Source of the DNA: Bimuria novae-zelandiae CBS 107.79
Taxonomy: Eukaryota; Ascomycota; Dothideomycetes; Pleosporales; Didymosphaeriaceae
DNA length: 64,000 nucleotides
Reading direction: 5' to 3'
Assembly (NCBI GenBank): GCA_010015655.1
Contig: ML976695.1
Coordinates: 445,685-509,684 of the forward strand
Position numbers and translations under genes: made by a program. The notes beneath the pieces were generated by a model that worked only from the letters and a program-made list of their open reading frames with translations, was not told where the DNA came from and made no database searches. Shown here piece by piece: positions 23,481 to 34,763 of the stretch; position 1 is the stretch's first letter, and each line of letters begins with the position of its first letter.

Positions 23481-24800
23481 AATACAATAAAGGTCACGAA
23501 GGTAATAATAAAAAAGTTTAAAAAAGTTTTTTATTTTGCTTAAGTAAAAATAATAACAGCCTAATAAGAGTAGGAACGCCTAGCAAACTATTAACGTAAA
23601 AATACTTTAATTTAAATAAAAGTAGATAATATATATATAACTAAAGTATAAAATCAATTACTAAAACTAGCGTCTAAGTAAAAAGTTTAACCAAAAGTAA
23701 GAAAAGTTTATCGTAAAAAAATTAATAAACTCTTACGTAGTAGAACTAGATATCCCGGCAAACATGCACCTAAGCTTCTACGTAGACAGGCTAAAGTTAG
23801 CCTTATTAACCCCTCTCTTTAGCTAAATTACTAATAACTCTTAGCTAGAAGCAATTATAATAAAAAAAGGAAAAAAAAGTATAGTACAATTAATATATAT
23901 AAAAAACGTTAGTTCTATAGAGGTAAGAGAGTAGAATACCTAGTATAGTAAAAAAAACTACTCTTAAAGAACTTAAGAACCTCGTAAGAGCCTTTACTAA
24001 TCTACTATATTAAACTATTAGGAAAAGTTTGCTAAGCTATATTAAAATTATAATAAAAAACTCTTAACAGGATTCGATTACGATATCCCCTAAATTAGCT
24101 TCTATTAAGGTCTAAGGGAGACTCTACGATGCCTATTTTGCTAAGCTAAAAAACTTAGCTAAATAAAGATATTTAAGATAAGGGCAAGAATAATATTACT
24201 AAGGGATAAAGTTAAGTATTAGGTAAGGCTAAGAATTAGGGTAAAAGGAGGTGTAAGTAATTTATCTACTTAAGAAAGAAAGTTACAAAGGATTTTTAAA
24301 AAAGTAACTTAAAAAAACCTTTCAAACTATTAAGAACAATAAGGGAACTAAATAGTTCCTATAATAGTAAGAGATAACCCTTATAAAAGAAGAGATCCTT
24401 AGAAGTAAACTTAAAACAAGAAGAAGAAAGGAACTAGGTAAAAAAGTATTTTTAGTTACTAAAAGAATAGTAAAATCTTTCTTAATAACGTCTAGATCTT
24501 TCTTTCCGCTATCTAATATACTACCTTTAAGATTAAAGAAGCTATTATCATCCTTACTTAAACAATTTTTAATTTTAATAGCCTGAAGCTACTAGCGTAA
24601 GCCCTAATAAACTTAAGTAAACATATTAGCTCCCGCGAGGGTATTGTCTATTACCTAAAGACTATTTATTATAATACGTTTATCTACTACTATTAATTTG
24701 CTAGAGAGCTACACGATATTAGTCTTAAAAGATAGCTTTAGTATTTAAAAGGAACTTATAGAAGGGTTCTTATACTCTTAATAAAATGCTTTAAAGTTAG
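23481..24800 (+). mobile_element. gypsy 3' portion and undetermined RIP DNA
   Basis: At about 23700-23950 the + strand reads VVELDIPANMHLSFYVDRLKLA, matching the post-integrase segment of gypsy Pol (xxxELPxNMxxHPVFHVSxLK) just before the chromodomain. The rest is AT-rich without clear motifs. It is interrupted at TA 24801-24802 by the next pogo element, beyond which unrelated-looking repeat DNA continues at 28507. Confidence 0.5.
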
Positions 24801-25716
24801 TAACGTACGCCACAAACGAGTGACCGGAAATGCCAAGACCCTGTTAAAATCTATACTCTATATAATAGTACAGAACGCGCATAAATAGTTATAAGAAATC
24901 GTAGTAGGCTAATCTACTTAGAATTAACTGCTACTTTTTTTTTACACGTGCGCGAATTATGCCTAGCCTTACTATAGTATCTATAACGCTATTAAGTTAA
25001 TTTGCCTCTATTAGCGCGCACCCTCTTCTTTACCTTTTTCTTATTACTACGCGCTATAAAGTCCTTTAGGGTAGCTAGTTACTAGCTATTAGTAGCTATA
25101 AGAACTTCTTTTTACTATAGTTACTTTTTTTATGCAATTTCCGTCGCGTAGCGGCCTTATTAGTGGCTTAAAGCTTAGTAATTTATTTTTATGCTAATAC
25201 TAGCTTATACACTACTACTACTATATCTTTTATTATCTTTTTAAAGGCTTTAACTATGCTTATTAGGGAACTATTTAGGTACTTCTAAATCTTCTCCTTT
25301 ACTAACGTTAATTATGCCCTGAATTCTAGGGTATTACTAGGCGTTTACGACTGCCACGCACTATTGCGTATAGTATAAGGTAAAGGCGTATATAGATGGA
25401 TATTAAGCTTTAATATTATTACTTTTAAGTTAAGGTGGATAAGGCTAGCGTCTTAAAAACCTTTTTAAATATTATTTTAAGTAATTATAGCCTTAAAAGC
25501 AGTAATAAAGTAAGGTAAGAACTTAATTTTAGTAATATACGTAATATAGTTACGTATTAGATCCTTAGCTTAGCGCCTATACGCCTTCTTTAATAGCGAG
25601 AAATACCTTATATCTAGTAACTATAGGAGGCGCGACAAATATAGAGGCATATAAAGAGTAATAATCTTATTATCTTTATAGTATTGCTAGAATTTAGGCA
25701 AGTTATAGCTTTTATA

Positions 25717-27563
25717 ACGTGGTTCACCACCGAGCGGGCCAACCCCACCGAGCGGGCCAACTTTGCTAAATGCAGCCCACCTCTAGCTTATACTACAATG
25801 CCATCACAACATAATGCGTAATAACCTTATACTAAAAGCGCACTATAGCTTACTATCTAAGCTATAATTAAAGATCGCGATAAAAGTAAAAAACGCGTTA
25901 TTATAGCCTTTAGCGTGCCTTAAATAATAGTATAATAACGACGCTAAGAAGCCCTCTCTCGACGCGATTGCGAGCCTAACTTAAAGAAGCTAACTAAGCT
26001 AGAGGAGGAGGCTCTAGTCTAACGTATACTTAAGCTTAACTAGCAAGGAATAGGTGCAATAAGGGATATAGTCTAAGATATAGCTAATAATCTACTTGCT
26101 AAGCGCGATAGACAGCCTATTAGTAAGTACTAGATAGATAGGCTTAAGACGCGTACGCCAGAAATTAAGCTTTAAAAGAGCTATCTATATAATTATTAGT
26201 AAGCCCTAAACGAAGATCCACGTATTATAACGCCCTAGTTTAAGCTAGTTACTAATACTAAGGCTAAGTATAGTATCGCTAATGACGACACGTACAACTT
26301 CAACGAGACAGGCTTTATAATAGGGGTAATACAGGGTTAGATAGTCTTTACAGGCTCTAAGAAGCGAAGCAACCTAAAAAAGATTTAATCTAGTAACTAT
26401 AGGTAGGTTACTAATATCTAAAGTGTTAGCGCTAAAGGCTAGACTCTACCACCCTTTCTTATCTTCCTTAACAAGGTTCTAATCACGTCCTAGTTCTATA
26501 ATCTACCCTAAGACTAGGTTATTAAAGTTAGTCTTAATAGCTAGACGTTAAACAAGCTTAGTCTTGCCTAGCTAAGGCACTTTAATACCTATACTAAGGC
26601 GCGTAGTTTAGGTGCACACTAGCTACTAATTATAGATAGTTACGAGAGCCACTACTTACACGAATTCTATAAATACTATAAGGAATAGAAGATTATTGTT
26701 CTCTATATGCCTCTATACTTATTACACCTCTTATAGCTACTTAATGTAGGTTATTTTTTGCCTTTAAAGCGGGCGTACAGCAATAAGATTAGTAGCTTAG
26801 CACGGTACGGCACTAAGCAAATTAAGAAGAAGGCCTTTCTACTAGTCTTTAAAATAGCTTTTAAAAAAATAATAATAAAGGCGAATATTTGCGTAGGCTT
26901 TAGAGGCGCTAGATTAGTCCTACACGACCTAGAGGCGGTGTTATTAAAACTTAATGTAGTTCTTTGTATGCCAACTCCACCTAACGCAGAGGACACCCTA
27001 TAGGAATTAAAAACACTAAGTAACCTCCGCGAGATAGAGGCTTAGTTAACGCTAGTTTGTAAGCGTGTATAGAAGTATAGAGATTTACTAGTTTCTCCGC
27101 TTCTTAGAGCTATTAAGCAGCTTAATAAAGGTGTTATATTAATAGGGCACGAAATAGTGTTAATATAATAAGAAATAGTAAGGCTTTGTAAAATAGTAAA
27201 AATAGTAATAAAGGTAAAAAGTTAAAAGAGGAAGTATATTTAGGTAGCTAAGACACTTATAGTAGGAGAGGTAGTTAATTTAATAGCTAAAAAGGATAGT
27301 AGTAGGCAAAAGGAGGGTAAAGAGTCTGCAAAGAGGGTGCGTGGGCAGAGGCGCTGCGGACGTTGCGGCGAAGCTGGCCACAACGCTCGCACCTGCGTAG
27401 TAGAAATTGTAGATGCATCTAATAGCGATAAGTCTGAATAGTATTTCTATGTTTGGCGAATTATAGTAAATTATAGTGGTGTTGTAGGAGGCGCTTCGCA
27501 ATAGACTGACTTTTAAAAAGTGGCCCGCTCGGTGGGGTTGGCCCGCTCGGTGGTGAACCACGT
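25717..27563 (+). mobile_element. pogo-type DNA transposon nested in 24803-28504
   Basis: Perfect TIRs of at least 45 bp, starting ACGTGGTTCACCACCGAG, with TA at 25715-25716 and 27564-27565. Each TIR holds CACCGAGCGGGCCAAC twice, 18 bp apart. The coding interior is RIP-mutated while both ends are unchanged. It is the youngest layer of the stack at this locus. Confidence 0.92.
25798..27504 (+). pseudogene. pogo transposase with C-terminal CCHC zinc knuckle, RIP-killed
   Basis: ATG 25798 (MPSQHNA) starts a frame that stays in register to a TAG at 27502 (568 codons), broken by TAG/TAA stops. An open piece at 26758-27003 reads PLKRAYSNKISSLARYGTKQ and NICVGFRGARLVLHD, typical of the post-catalytic region of pogo transposases. 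Near the C-terminus (27355-27399), in the same frame and un-mutated, is CGRCGEAGHNARTC, a CX2CX4HX4C zinc knuckle. Whether the last TAG is the true stop is uncertain. Confidence 0.8.
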
Positions 27564-28506
27564 TAGCTATTAATAATAAGTAGCTAATAGCTACTAATAG
27601 TACGCTATTTTATATACACGTTAAAGTGCTTTAGCTACTATAAACCAAGCTTATTTATTATCTAGCTATTCTTAAAGACTATAAAAATCTAGTCGTAAGG
27701 TAGAGCCTTCTCTTAGTACTAGATAGCGAGGTGGTACTTGCCCTAGAAGATAGTAAAGGGTAGAATCGCCTAGCCTATTACATTAACGCCCTAGATAACT
27801 ATGGTCTACTTCTAGTTACCCTACTATACTCTTTTTAGCCTACCTTAACGCTTAAAGCCTATAATAACTAATCTTATTAATATTATACCTATTATAAAAC
27901 TAGTTTTATTAAAGTTATAGGTATCTTTTTATAGGATACTATACTTGGCTTTAGTATTCTGTATAAGCTAGAACTAGCCTTATATAACCTTAGAATCCTT
28001 ATAAAGGGCTCTTTTATAGTTATACTTTTAATTAAACTTAACTTAGAGCTTTAGCTATCGCTTTATAAAATTTATAGCTTAGTTTTAGCTAATACACTTA
28101 TAGCGCTACTTAGCTAGTAAAAAATTAGCTATATCTTTTATAGTAATAAGTTAGGGCGGAAATCCTCGCGCGTCTAGGTTAAGTATATACTAAATAATTA
28201 CCTACTTCTCTATTAAAAAAAGATTTATAGAGTTAGGCGTATAATTAGGTTAAAAGGTTACTTTAGCGCGTCTTTATCTTAGTATACTTTTAGTAACGCT
28301 ATAAACTACTATAGCGTGTAGAATTAAGAGTAGCGCATTTCTTTTAATAGCTTAAAGCGTAAGCTATAATTAGGCATCTTTTAATTCTAGTAACTAATTA
28401 GGTAGTTAAGATATCGCGTTATACTATAGGTAATAGTACGTTTTAATAGGGTCTTAGCATTTCCGGTCACTCACTTGTGCTGGTTACTCGCTTGTAGAGT
28501 ACGTTA

Positions 28507-30232
28507 GCATAAACTTAAAGAAGATTAAAAGTCTTTTTAACTATAATAGTAATACGCTCTAAGAGCTAAATAGCCTTAAAAAAGTAATAGGGCCTAAAGT
28601 AATAGTAGTCTTGCTTTTAAAGGAGGTATCGTAATTATTAATAATAACCTTATAAGCAGAATAGAACGCGTTAAAGTTGATAAGAAAGGTCTTTTGCTTT
28701 TAGCTACTTTTTAAAACCTTATTTATAAAGTAGACTGCACTAATAACTATAATATTAGTAAACTTTTTTATAGCTAACTTTATTTAGGGTAGGCTAAATC
28801 TAGATAGGGGAAGAAGTTAGTAGAGCACACTTTAAAGTTATCTAAAATAAGTTAGACTAAAGTATACTTATCTAGTATAGCTAATAAGCTTATAGGTATA
28901 GCACTCTTCACAGGATACTATCCTATTTACTAGCGTCTACTAATAGACGTGTTTATAAGTAATATAATTAATATACTAGCGCTTAATTATCGCGCGTAGC
29001 AAAATTAGGCCCCAAAAGCTAAGCTTATTAAATCCGTAAGTATATATATATAGGCTAACGAAAAACTAGGAAGGAGGTTAAAAGAGTAAAGAGGTAAGTA
29101 AAAAAGTAAAAAGAAGTATAGAAAACGTAAAAAAAAAGTCTAGAACTTACTTTAGAAAAACTACACTACTTAATAAGCTAGCTAAGGAGGATTACGCTAG
29201 CGTTAAAAATAATAACTTTATTTTTAAAAAACTTAGTTTTTTTAAGTTAGTAGCTGAGTAATTATGATACGGATAGGGCTTCTTTTATTTTATTATTAGA
29301 ATTAATAGCACGCTTTTAACGCTTAAAAGTCTTTACTACGCAGGTGTTACGCGAAGGGCTAGCTATTAGCTTAAAATAAAAAGAGAAATAAGATTATAAA
29401 GTTAAAAAAGACTAGGCTAAAAGCGAGACGTTATAGTATATAAAATTAAAATAAGAAAAAAGAAAGTATAAAAGAGTAAGGTTTAGAAGCTAAGCGAGAA
29501 GCGATTTTATATATATAATAATAAGTAAACGCACTAGCGCGAATACACTACTATAGTAACTACTTATAGTAAGAATATAAAATTAGAAACGCGAGAATAG
29601 AACTAGTAAAAGGTATATAATAGTAAGAGGATTATAAGTAGATAATAAAATAACTATAAAGCTATATAGTAAGATAAAACGCGGAGTCTTAATAAAAGGA
29701 AAGGAGGTATATAATAGGCTACACCTAGTTATTATCTTAGATTCTTAACCTTTAGTTATACAAACCCTAGATATATAAGTTTAACGCTTAAAGCTTAACT
29801 TTAGGCTTTTTATTTAACTTTATAAGTATTCTTTTAGCAACTTTAGTTCCTCAAGTACCTAGCCCCTTACACTTGTAATAATAAACTAAAAAGTTAGTCT
29901 AATTAGGAACCCTAGTAAAAGGGGTATATAATAGGTGTAATAAAAGTCTAATATAGAGTAGTATTAGAGAAACAATCTTAAAGGCTAAAACCAATCCGAA
30001 TCGGATCGGTGTTAGGGAAACAGGTTAAATCGTGTGACTTTGTAAGGTGGCAACTGTATGGCTCCGTTATGTAAAAGTGTATATCTTTTCTACTTACTAT
30101 TTTTACTATAGTTATATTATATTATATATAATATTTTCTTATATATCTATAGTTAAGATACGTGGTATCTTATATTTTAAAAATTTTTTCAAAATATTAA
30201 GCAGTTAACGAGTTATATAGCTTTAAAGTTGC
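28507..30232. repeat. RIP-degraded repeat DNA, type not determined
   Basis: AT-rich. A + strand stretch near 28850-29060 gives a broken but coherent peptide (SSIANKLIGIALFTGYYPIYQ) that I cannot assign. A purine-rich run (AAAAGGAAAGGAGG, about 29695) precedes sequence from 29713 that resembles 6447-6520 at roughly three-quarters of positions, which hints at a shared LTR-type family. At 29990-30060 there is a short GC-richer patch. Confidence 0.4.
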
Positions 30233-30234
30233 TA

Positions 30235-32089
30235 GAGTCCCCCCCCCAGATTTGACCCAACCCCAGATTTGACCCAGCAAAAGCACGCGAAGCGCATGCA
30301 TCACGCGTTATCCCCACCAATGCCTCCCCAAACACCAAAAAGACAATCAAATCGCGAAATTTAAATACAGAAGGCTTTATATACCTTTTAAAATAAAGAT
30401 TTTTCTTCTCTAAATTCTGCTATAGACTTCTTTAAAGTTTCGCGACGCACCTTACACCGCAAATATTATAGTGGCTTAACGTAGTCTGCAAGCCACGAAA
30501 TAACTTAAATCTTATTAAACGCGGAAGAAAAGACTCTTATATAATAGATTAAGAACTACACTATTACTAGAACCTAAATTACCTACTTAATGCTAAAGGA
30601 GCTTGCCCTTTTTATACGGGCTGCACGCGTTACGCATGCGTTATAACTAGCCCCTCCTTTATAATTACTCTCTTATATTAATAATAAATAGATTACACGT
30701 TTCTAAAAGAGGAACCCTAAAATAGAAGGGGTATTTACTAGGCATCTTAAGTATTTACGAAAGGAAGGAGCATCCTACGCGCGTGTAGAGCGCTAGTTTA
30801 ACGTAGTAGCTTTAAAAATAGAGGAGCATACGTACCTCCCTTCGGATATATAGAACATGGATGAGTCAGGATTCAGTGTTAGTAAGGAGCAGATTATAAA
30901 GGTATTAGTGTACCTTAATACTACTTAAAAAGACAAAGTAATTACTAGGAAGTAAGAATAAGTTATAGATATTAAGTACATTAATGCTATAGGCGAAGCG
31001 CTAGCTCCCCTCTTAATCTTTAAAAGAAATAATATTAATAGACGATAGATTAATAAGTAATCGCCTCTAGGGTGGCATTTTGCTACTAGTAAGAATGGCT
31101 GGACATTAAATAACCTAGGTCTAGAATAGCTAAAGAGAGTATTTAATCTATTAACCCGCGATAAGGCTGCGGGGCGCTAGCGTTTACTTATTATAGATAA
31201 ACATAAAAGTTATATACGCGTAGATTTTATCGCCTACTATATAGGAAATTAGATTAATCTTTTAATTATGCCTGCTTATTGCTCGCATATACTCTAACCT
31301 CTTAATCTTAGTATCTTTTTAGCGTTTAAATAGTATCACTCCTGTAAGACGCATATAATATCCTGGCTTAGCTTATAGCGTATCCTGTAATTAGAGTAGA
31401 TAGAATTGCTATCCTGCGCATAAGAGAAGGTAATATTAAAGAAAAATATACTTAGTAGATAGCGTGCTACTAGCTTATAGCCTGCGTTACCTATGCGCGT
31501 CTTTAGTAACCTGTCTTGTAAGTCGCCCCCGCTATTACCTGTCCTAGCTATACTATAATAAGCAACTAATCTAGATCTCTCTCTACTATAGAGCTCTCCT
31601 CTAAAGCTAGTAGAACTACTAAGATTAAATAAGCAATTTATAGAGTTGCTTTACAAGGATCCTGTAGTCCTCTCGCCGGTAAAACGCTACGTAGAGTAGA
31701 TAACACGCCTCTATAAAATACAGAATACTATAATAGCTATTTAAGCTAAGCAGATTATAGATTAGTTTAAGCTTCTTTAGAAGCAAAAGAAGGCTAAGAA
31801 AGGAAAAAGAGTTTAACTAAAAGGTTAATTAATCTATATAATAATAGAAGTGTTGCAGATCGCCCGCGAGGAGGAGGCGAAGCTAATAATAAAATAAGTA
31901 AAGGGGCGCCTACGAAAGGTTGTAGTACTAGAAGAAGATAGTCAGGAGGAAGCGGAAGGTTCGGATTGTTCAGTAGATAGTTTATTAGAGGGGCTGGCAA
32001 AGCGCACGCGACGCGCAATGCGATCGCATGCGCAGAGTTGATTTTGCTGGGTCAAATCTGGGGTTGGGTCAAATCTGGGGGGGAGACTC
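30235..32089 (+). mobile_element. pogo/Fot1-type DNA transposon at the edge of the AT-rich block
   Basis: TIRs of about 48 bp start GAGTCCCCCCCCCAGATTTG, with TA at 30233-30234 and 32090-32091. CAGATTTGACCCA occurs twice in each TIR, 17 bp apart. The + strand relic includes NMDESGFSVSKEQIIKVLV near 30855, corresponding to the first catalytic aspartate block (NxDExGF) of pogo transposases. The interior is RIP-mutated. Its right end marks the sudden switch to GC-rich gene space. Confidence 0.88.
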
Positions 32090-32091
32090 TA

Positions 32092-32603
32092 GTTTTTCTA
32101 AATTTAACTAGTAAAAAGCCGCGCATTGACTGTCTCTGCGCACCGACTGTCTCGGCACGGTACTCGGGTGGCCAGCTTACGTATCGGCTAGCTTATACGG
32201 TAGACATTAGTAGCCGTCCACCCTACATTATCGCCCTGTACGGGTCTTGAGCAACTTTGGGACTCTTGCGCATGAGAAGAGCCGTGGAAGGCAGACACTT
32301 TCAGCGTTTCCAGGGCCTCTGAAAGTTAGCCAAGGGGACGAAGGCTCCAGTAATGTGCCACAGCAGGGCTGGTCTCATACTGGCGCCAGTTCATTGAAAC
32401 AGTGGGCCGTAACTAAGGCATGTGTTTGCTGGTGGCTATCGCGACCCGTATGGTGTAACAAGCATGCATATCACCTTTAACAGATAAACACAGCATTCTC
32501 TGGCCGCATCGCCTTCCTCAGCTTTCACCTTCAGTCTTTCTGCTGCACTCGGTTGCATCGTACATCGAACTTGAATCTCGTGTCCAACGCCACACGTACC
32601 ATC
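32092..32603. other. upstream region of the P450 gene
   Basis: GC-rich, non-repetitive sequence between the transposon end and the P450 start. It should hold the promoter and 5' leader. I see no second gene and no clear regulatory motif beyond pyrimidine-rich stretches close to the start (about 32500-32545). Confidence 0.4.
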
Positions 32604-34429
32604 ATGGGACTGATCAACGTGATATCTCTCGACCTATCACCCTTCACCTTCGGGATTTTCGTATTTGGTGCCATCTTTGTAGCGCTCATCTCACGCATTG
32701 TTTACTGCCAGTACTTCCACCCACTTTCAAAATTTCCCGGGCCATGGTACGCGACATCATTCTCCCTCGTGGGAGCCCTCATCTCCGTTAAGTATCGCGA
32801 GCCTCAGTTCCTCACCTACCTCGTTGGAAAATACGGCAGTACGTCCAGTTTCCCCTTCTCTCTCCCCGTACACATGTACACCTATAACGCTCAACACGTC
32901 TTTTGTATGACGTGCAGTACCGCCTCGCAGATATTGCCTGCGGTGCAACGCTGCACACTTTGAAATGACAGTCTAGCCGCTAACGCCCCGTTCCAGCTGA
33001 GCGGCCAATCCGCATCTCGCCAACAATGCTCATCTTCCCGCGGCCGTCAGCTACTAGAGAGATTTACTGGGACCCCAGATGCAACACCAAGAGCGGGCTG
33101 TATGGCAGTGGCGCGCTGGGTCCGCCGTCACTGTTCTCGACGCTGGACGGCGACGTGCACAAGCAACTGCGCAAGGCGCTGTCAAATGCGCCGTGGACCA
33201 TTGGGCAGCTGAAGAATACGTGGGAGCACCGCTTTGACGAGCAAGTCACGTTGTTCGTCAGTAAGATGAGGGAGCATGCGCGCGCGGAGAGAGTCGTCTG
33301 TTTGAGCGACAAGGTTGCAGAATTCGCGGCGGATATTATGAGCATGATTAGTTTTACGGATGCATTTGGGTGCGTGCGGAATCAGCGCGATGAGAAGCTC
33401 ATTTTGACGAATTGGAGGATCGGGCTGGATTTCTTTGGGTTTGCGTGCCGGTTCCGGTTTTTTAGGGAGAAGATTATCCCCATGCCGTGGGTTGGGAAGT
33501 ATTTTCTGCCAAGCGTGAATAATGAGGTGGGTATGGGGTGGTTGATGTGCGAGGCGGATAGGCAGGTTTCAGCGCGTGAGAAGGTGGTTGAGGAGAAGGG
33601 ATTGGATGGGCCACCGGACTTTTTACAGCAGTGAGCTCATTCTTGTTGTTCGAAAGATTTCTGAATGAACGCTAACGGTGCGATAAGCTGCCTTGAGGCC
33701 CGCTACTCGGATGGCTCGCCCTTGACTCCCGTTCAAAAGCGCTCGCATGTCACTCTTCTGATCCAAGCCGGCGCGGACACGACTGGAACCGCACTAGGCT
33801 CTATTCTCCGGTTCATGACCACCACTCCCGGAGTATTCGCTCGTGCCCAGGCTGAAATCGACGGCGCAGACGAAGCAGGACTCCTGTCGAATCCCATCAA
33901 ATACGAAGAAACTCGCCGGCATCTGCCTTTCTTCGTTGCCTGTATCAAAGAAGGTGTACGTCTTAACCCTCCCGCTACGAATCTTTTCGCCCGCGTGAGT
34001 CCCAAAGGCGGAAAGGAGATCGACGGACATTTCATCCCCGAGGGAATGGAGATCACAACCTACGCGTACGTGATGCAACGAGACAAGGACCTTTACGGAG
34101 AAGATGCAGATGAGTTTAGACCAGAGAGATGGATGGAGAGCGAGAAGAGGGCGAATGAATTGGAAGCAGTCCAGTTCTCGTTCGGCATGGGACCAAGGAT
34201 CTGCATAGGCAAGGATATCGCGTACATGGAGATATTCAAGCTGCTTCCTGAGGCAAGTGTATCGATATGTGTGCGTTTACCAGGACTGGAGCTAATGGAT
34301 CGTCAGGTTGTAAGACGATTTGACATCGAGATTATGGAAATAGGTGAGTATGTTGTCGCCGGTGGGGTGGCGTATAACAGGAACTTCTTTGGACGATTTG
34401 TGGAAAGGAAGGGCGAGAAGGACGTTTGA
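32604..34429 (+). CDS. cytochrome P450 monooxygenase, membrane-anchored
   Basis: Four exons fit one 518-aa frame: 32604-32838, 32997-33630, 33688-34252, 34307-34429. Introns are GT-AG except the last, 34253-34306, which starts GCAAGT and ends CAG; it is 54 nt, so reading through it is also possible. ATG 32604 gives MGLINV followed by a hydrophobic anchor (FGIFVFGAIFVALI) and a proline-rich hinge (FPGPW). All P450 hallmarks are present: AGADTT in helix I (about 317-322), EGVR (ExxR, 378-381), FRPERW (about 433), and FSFGMGPRICIG with the heme cysteine near 462. It would act at the ER with a P450 reductase. Substrate unknown; overall feel is of the pisatin-demethylase/benzoate-hydroxylase-like fungal P450s, low confidence. 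No RIP-type stops despite flanking RIP DNA. Confidence 0.92.
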
Positions 34430-34755
34430 GTTGAGAACGACAATTTTCGCATGTACTGGACCTCGTCTTATGGAGAAGCTGAACGCATGACTGTGATGTT
34501 TTAAGCGTTTGTAAGAGACTCACTGAGGAGCCTGCAGACTGTTAGGTCTTACTACCAATGACCAGAACGTTATTCGATCATGTAGCGCTTCATTTTAAAC
34601 GTGGTCTCTTGCATTTATCCGAAAGCCCTACCGAAGCAGCCACTGCTGCAGTGCTGTATGCGACTTCGATGATCAGTAAGGGAATAGCGATCGGTCTTCC
34701 AGGGTTCGGGGGCGATCGAGCTCTCACGCGCTAATGTTCGAATTTTGATACGCCC
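34430..34755. other. P450 downstream region
   Basis: GC-moderate sequence between the P450 stop and the hAT target site. Short minus-strand frames here do not resemble proteins. Probably the 3' UTR and spacer. Confidence 0.4.
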
Positions 34756-34763
34756 CTCCATCC

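Larger units (their letters stand above)
24803..28504 (-). mobile_element. pogo-type DNA transposon carrying a nested pogo element
   Basis: The ends read ACGTACGCCACAAACGAG (left) and the matching inverse at right, with TA at 24801-24802 and 28505-28506. The right TIR has the ACAAGYGAGT motif twice, 17 bp apart; the left keeps one copy. The minus-strand relic shows the DNKIITLYMPLYLS block near 25640, the mutated MPPHxSH signature. The host is split by 25717-27563; without that insert it is about 1.85 kb. Related to the element at 15843-17691. Confidence 0.82.

Noticed and set aside
25717..25765. Repeated GC-rich units resembling a tiny CRISPR-like array
   Set aside because: These are the direct repeats inside a transposon TIR, present in inverse at the other end, with TA flanks; a fungal genome would not carry CRISPR.
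26751..26996. Minus-strand 81-codon frame
   Set aside because: Shadow of the pogo transposase piece on the + strand, which matches family motifs.
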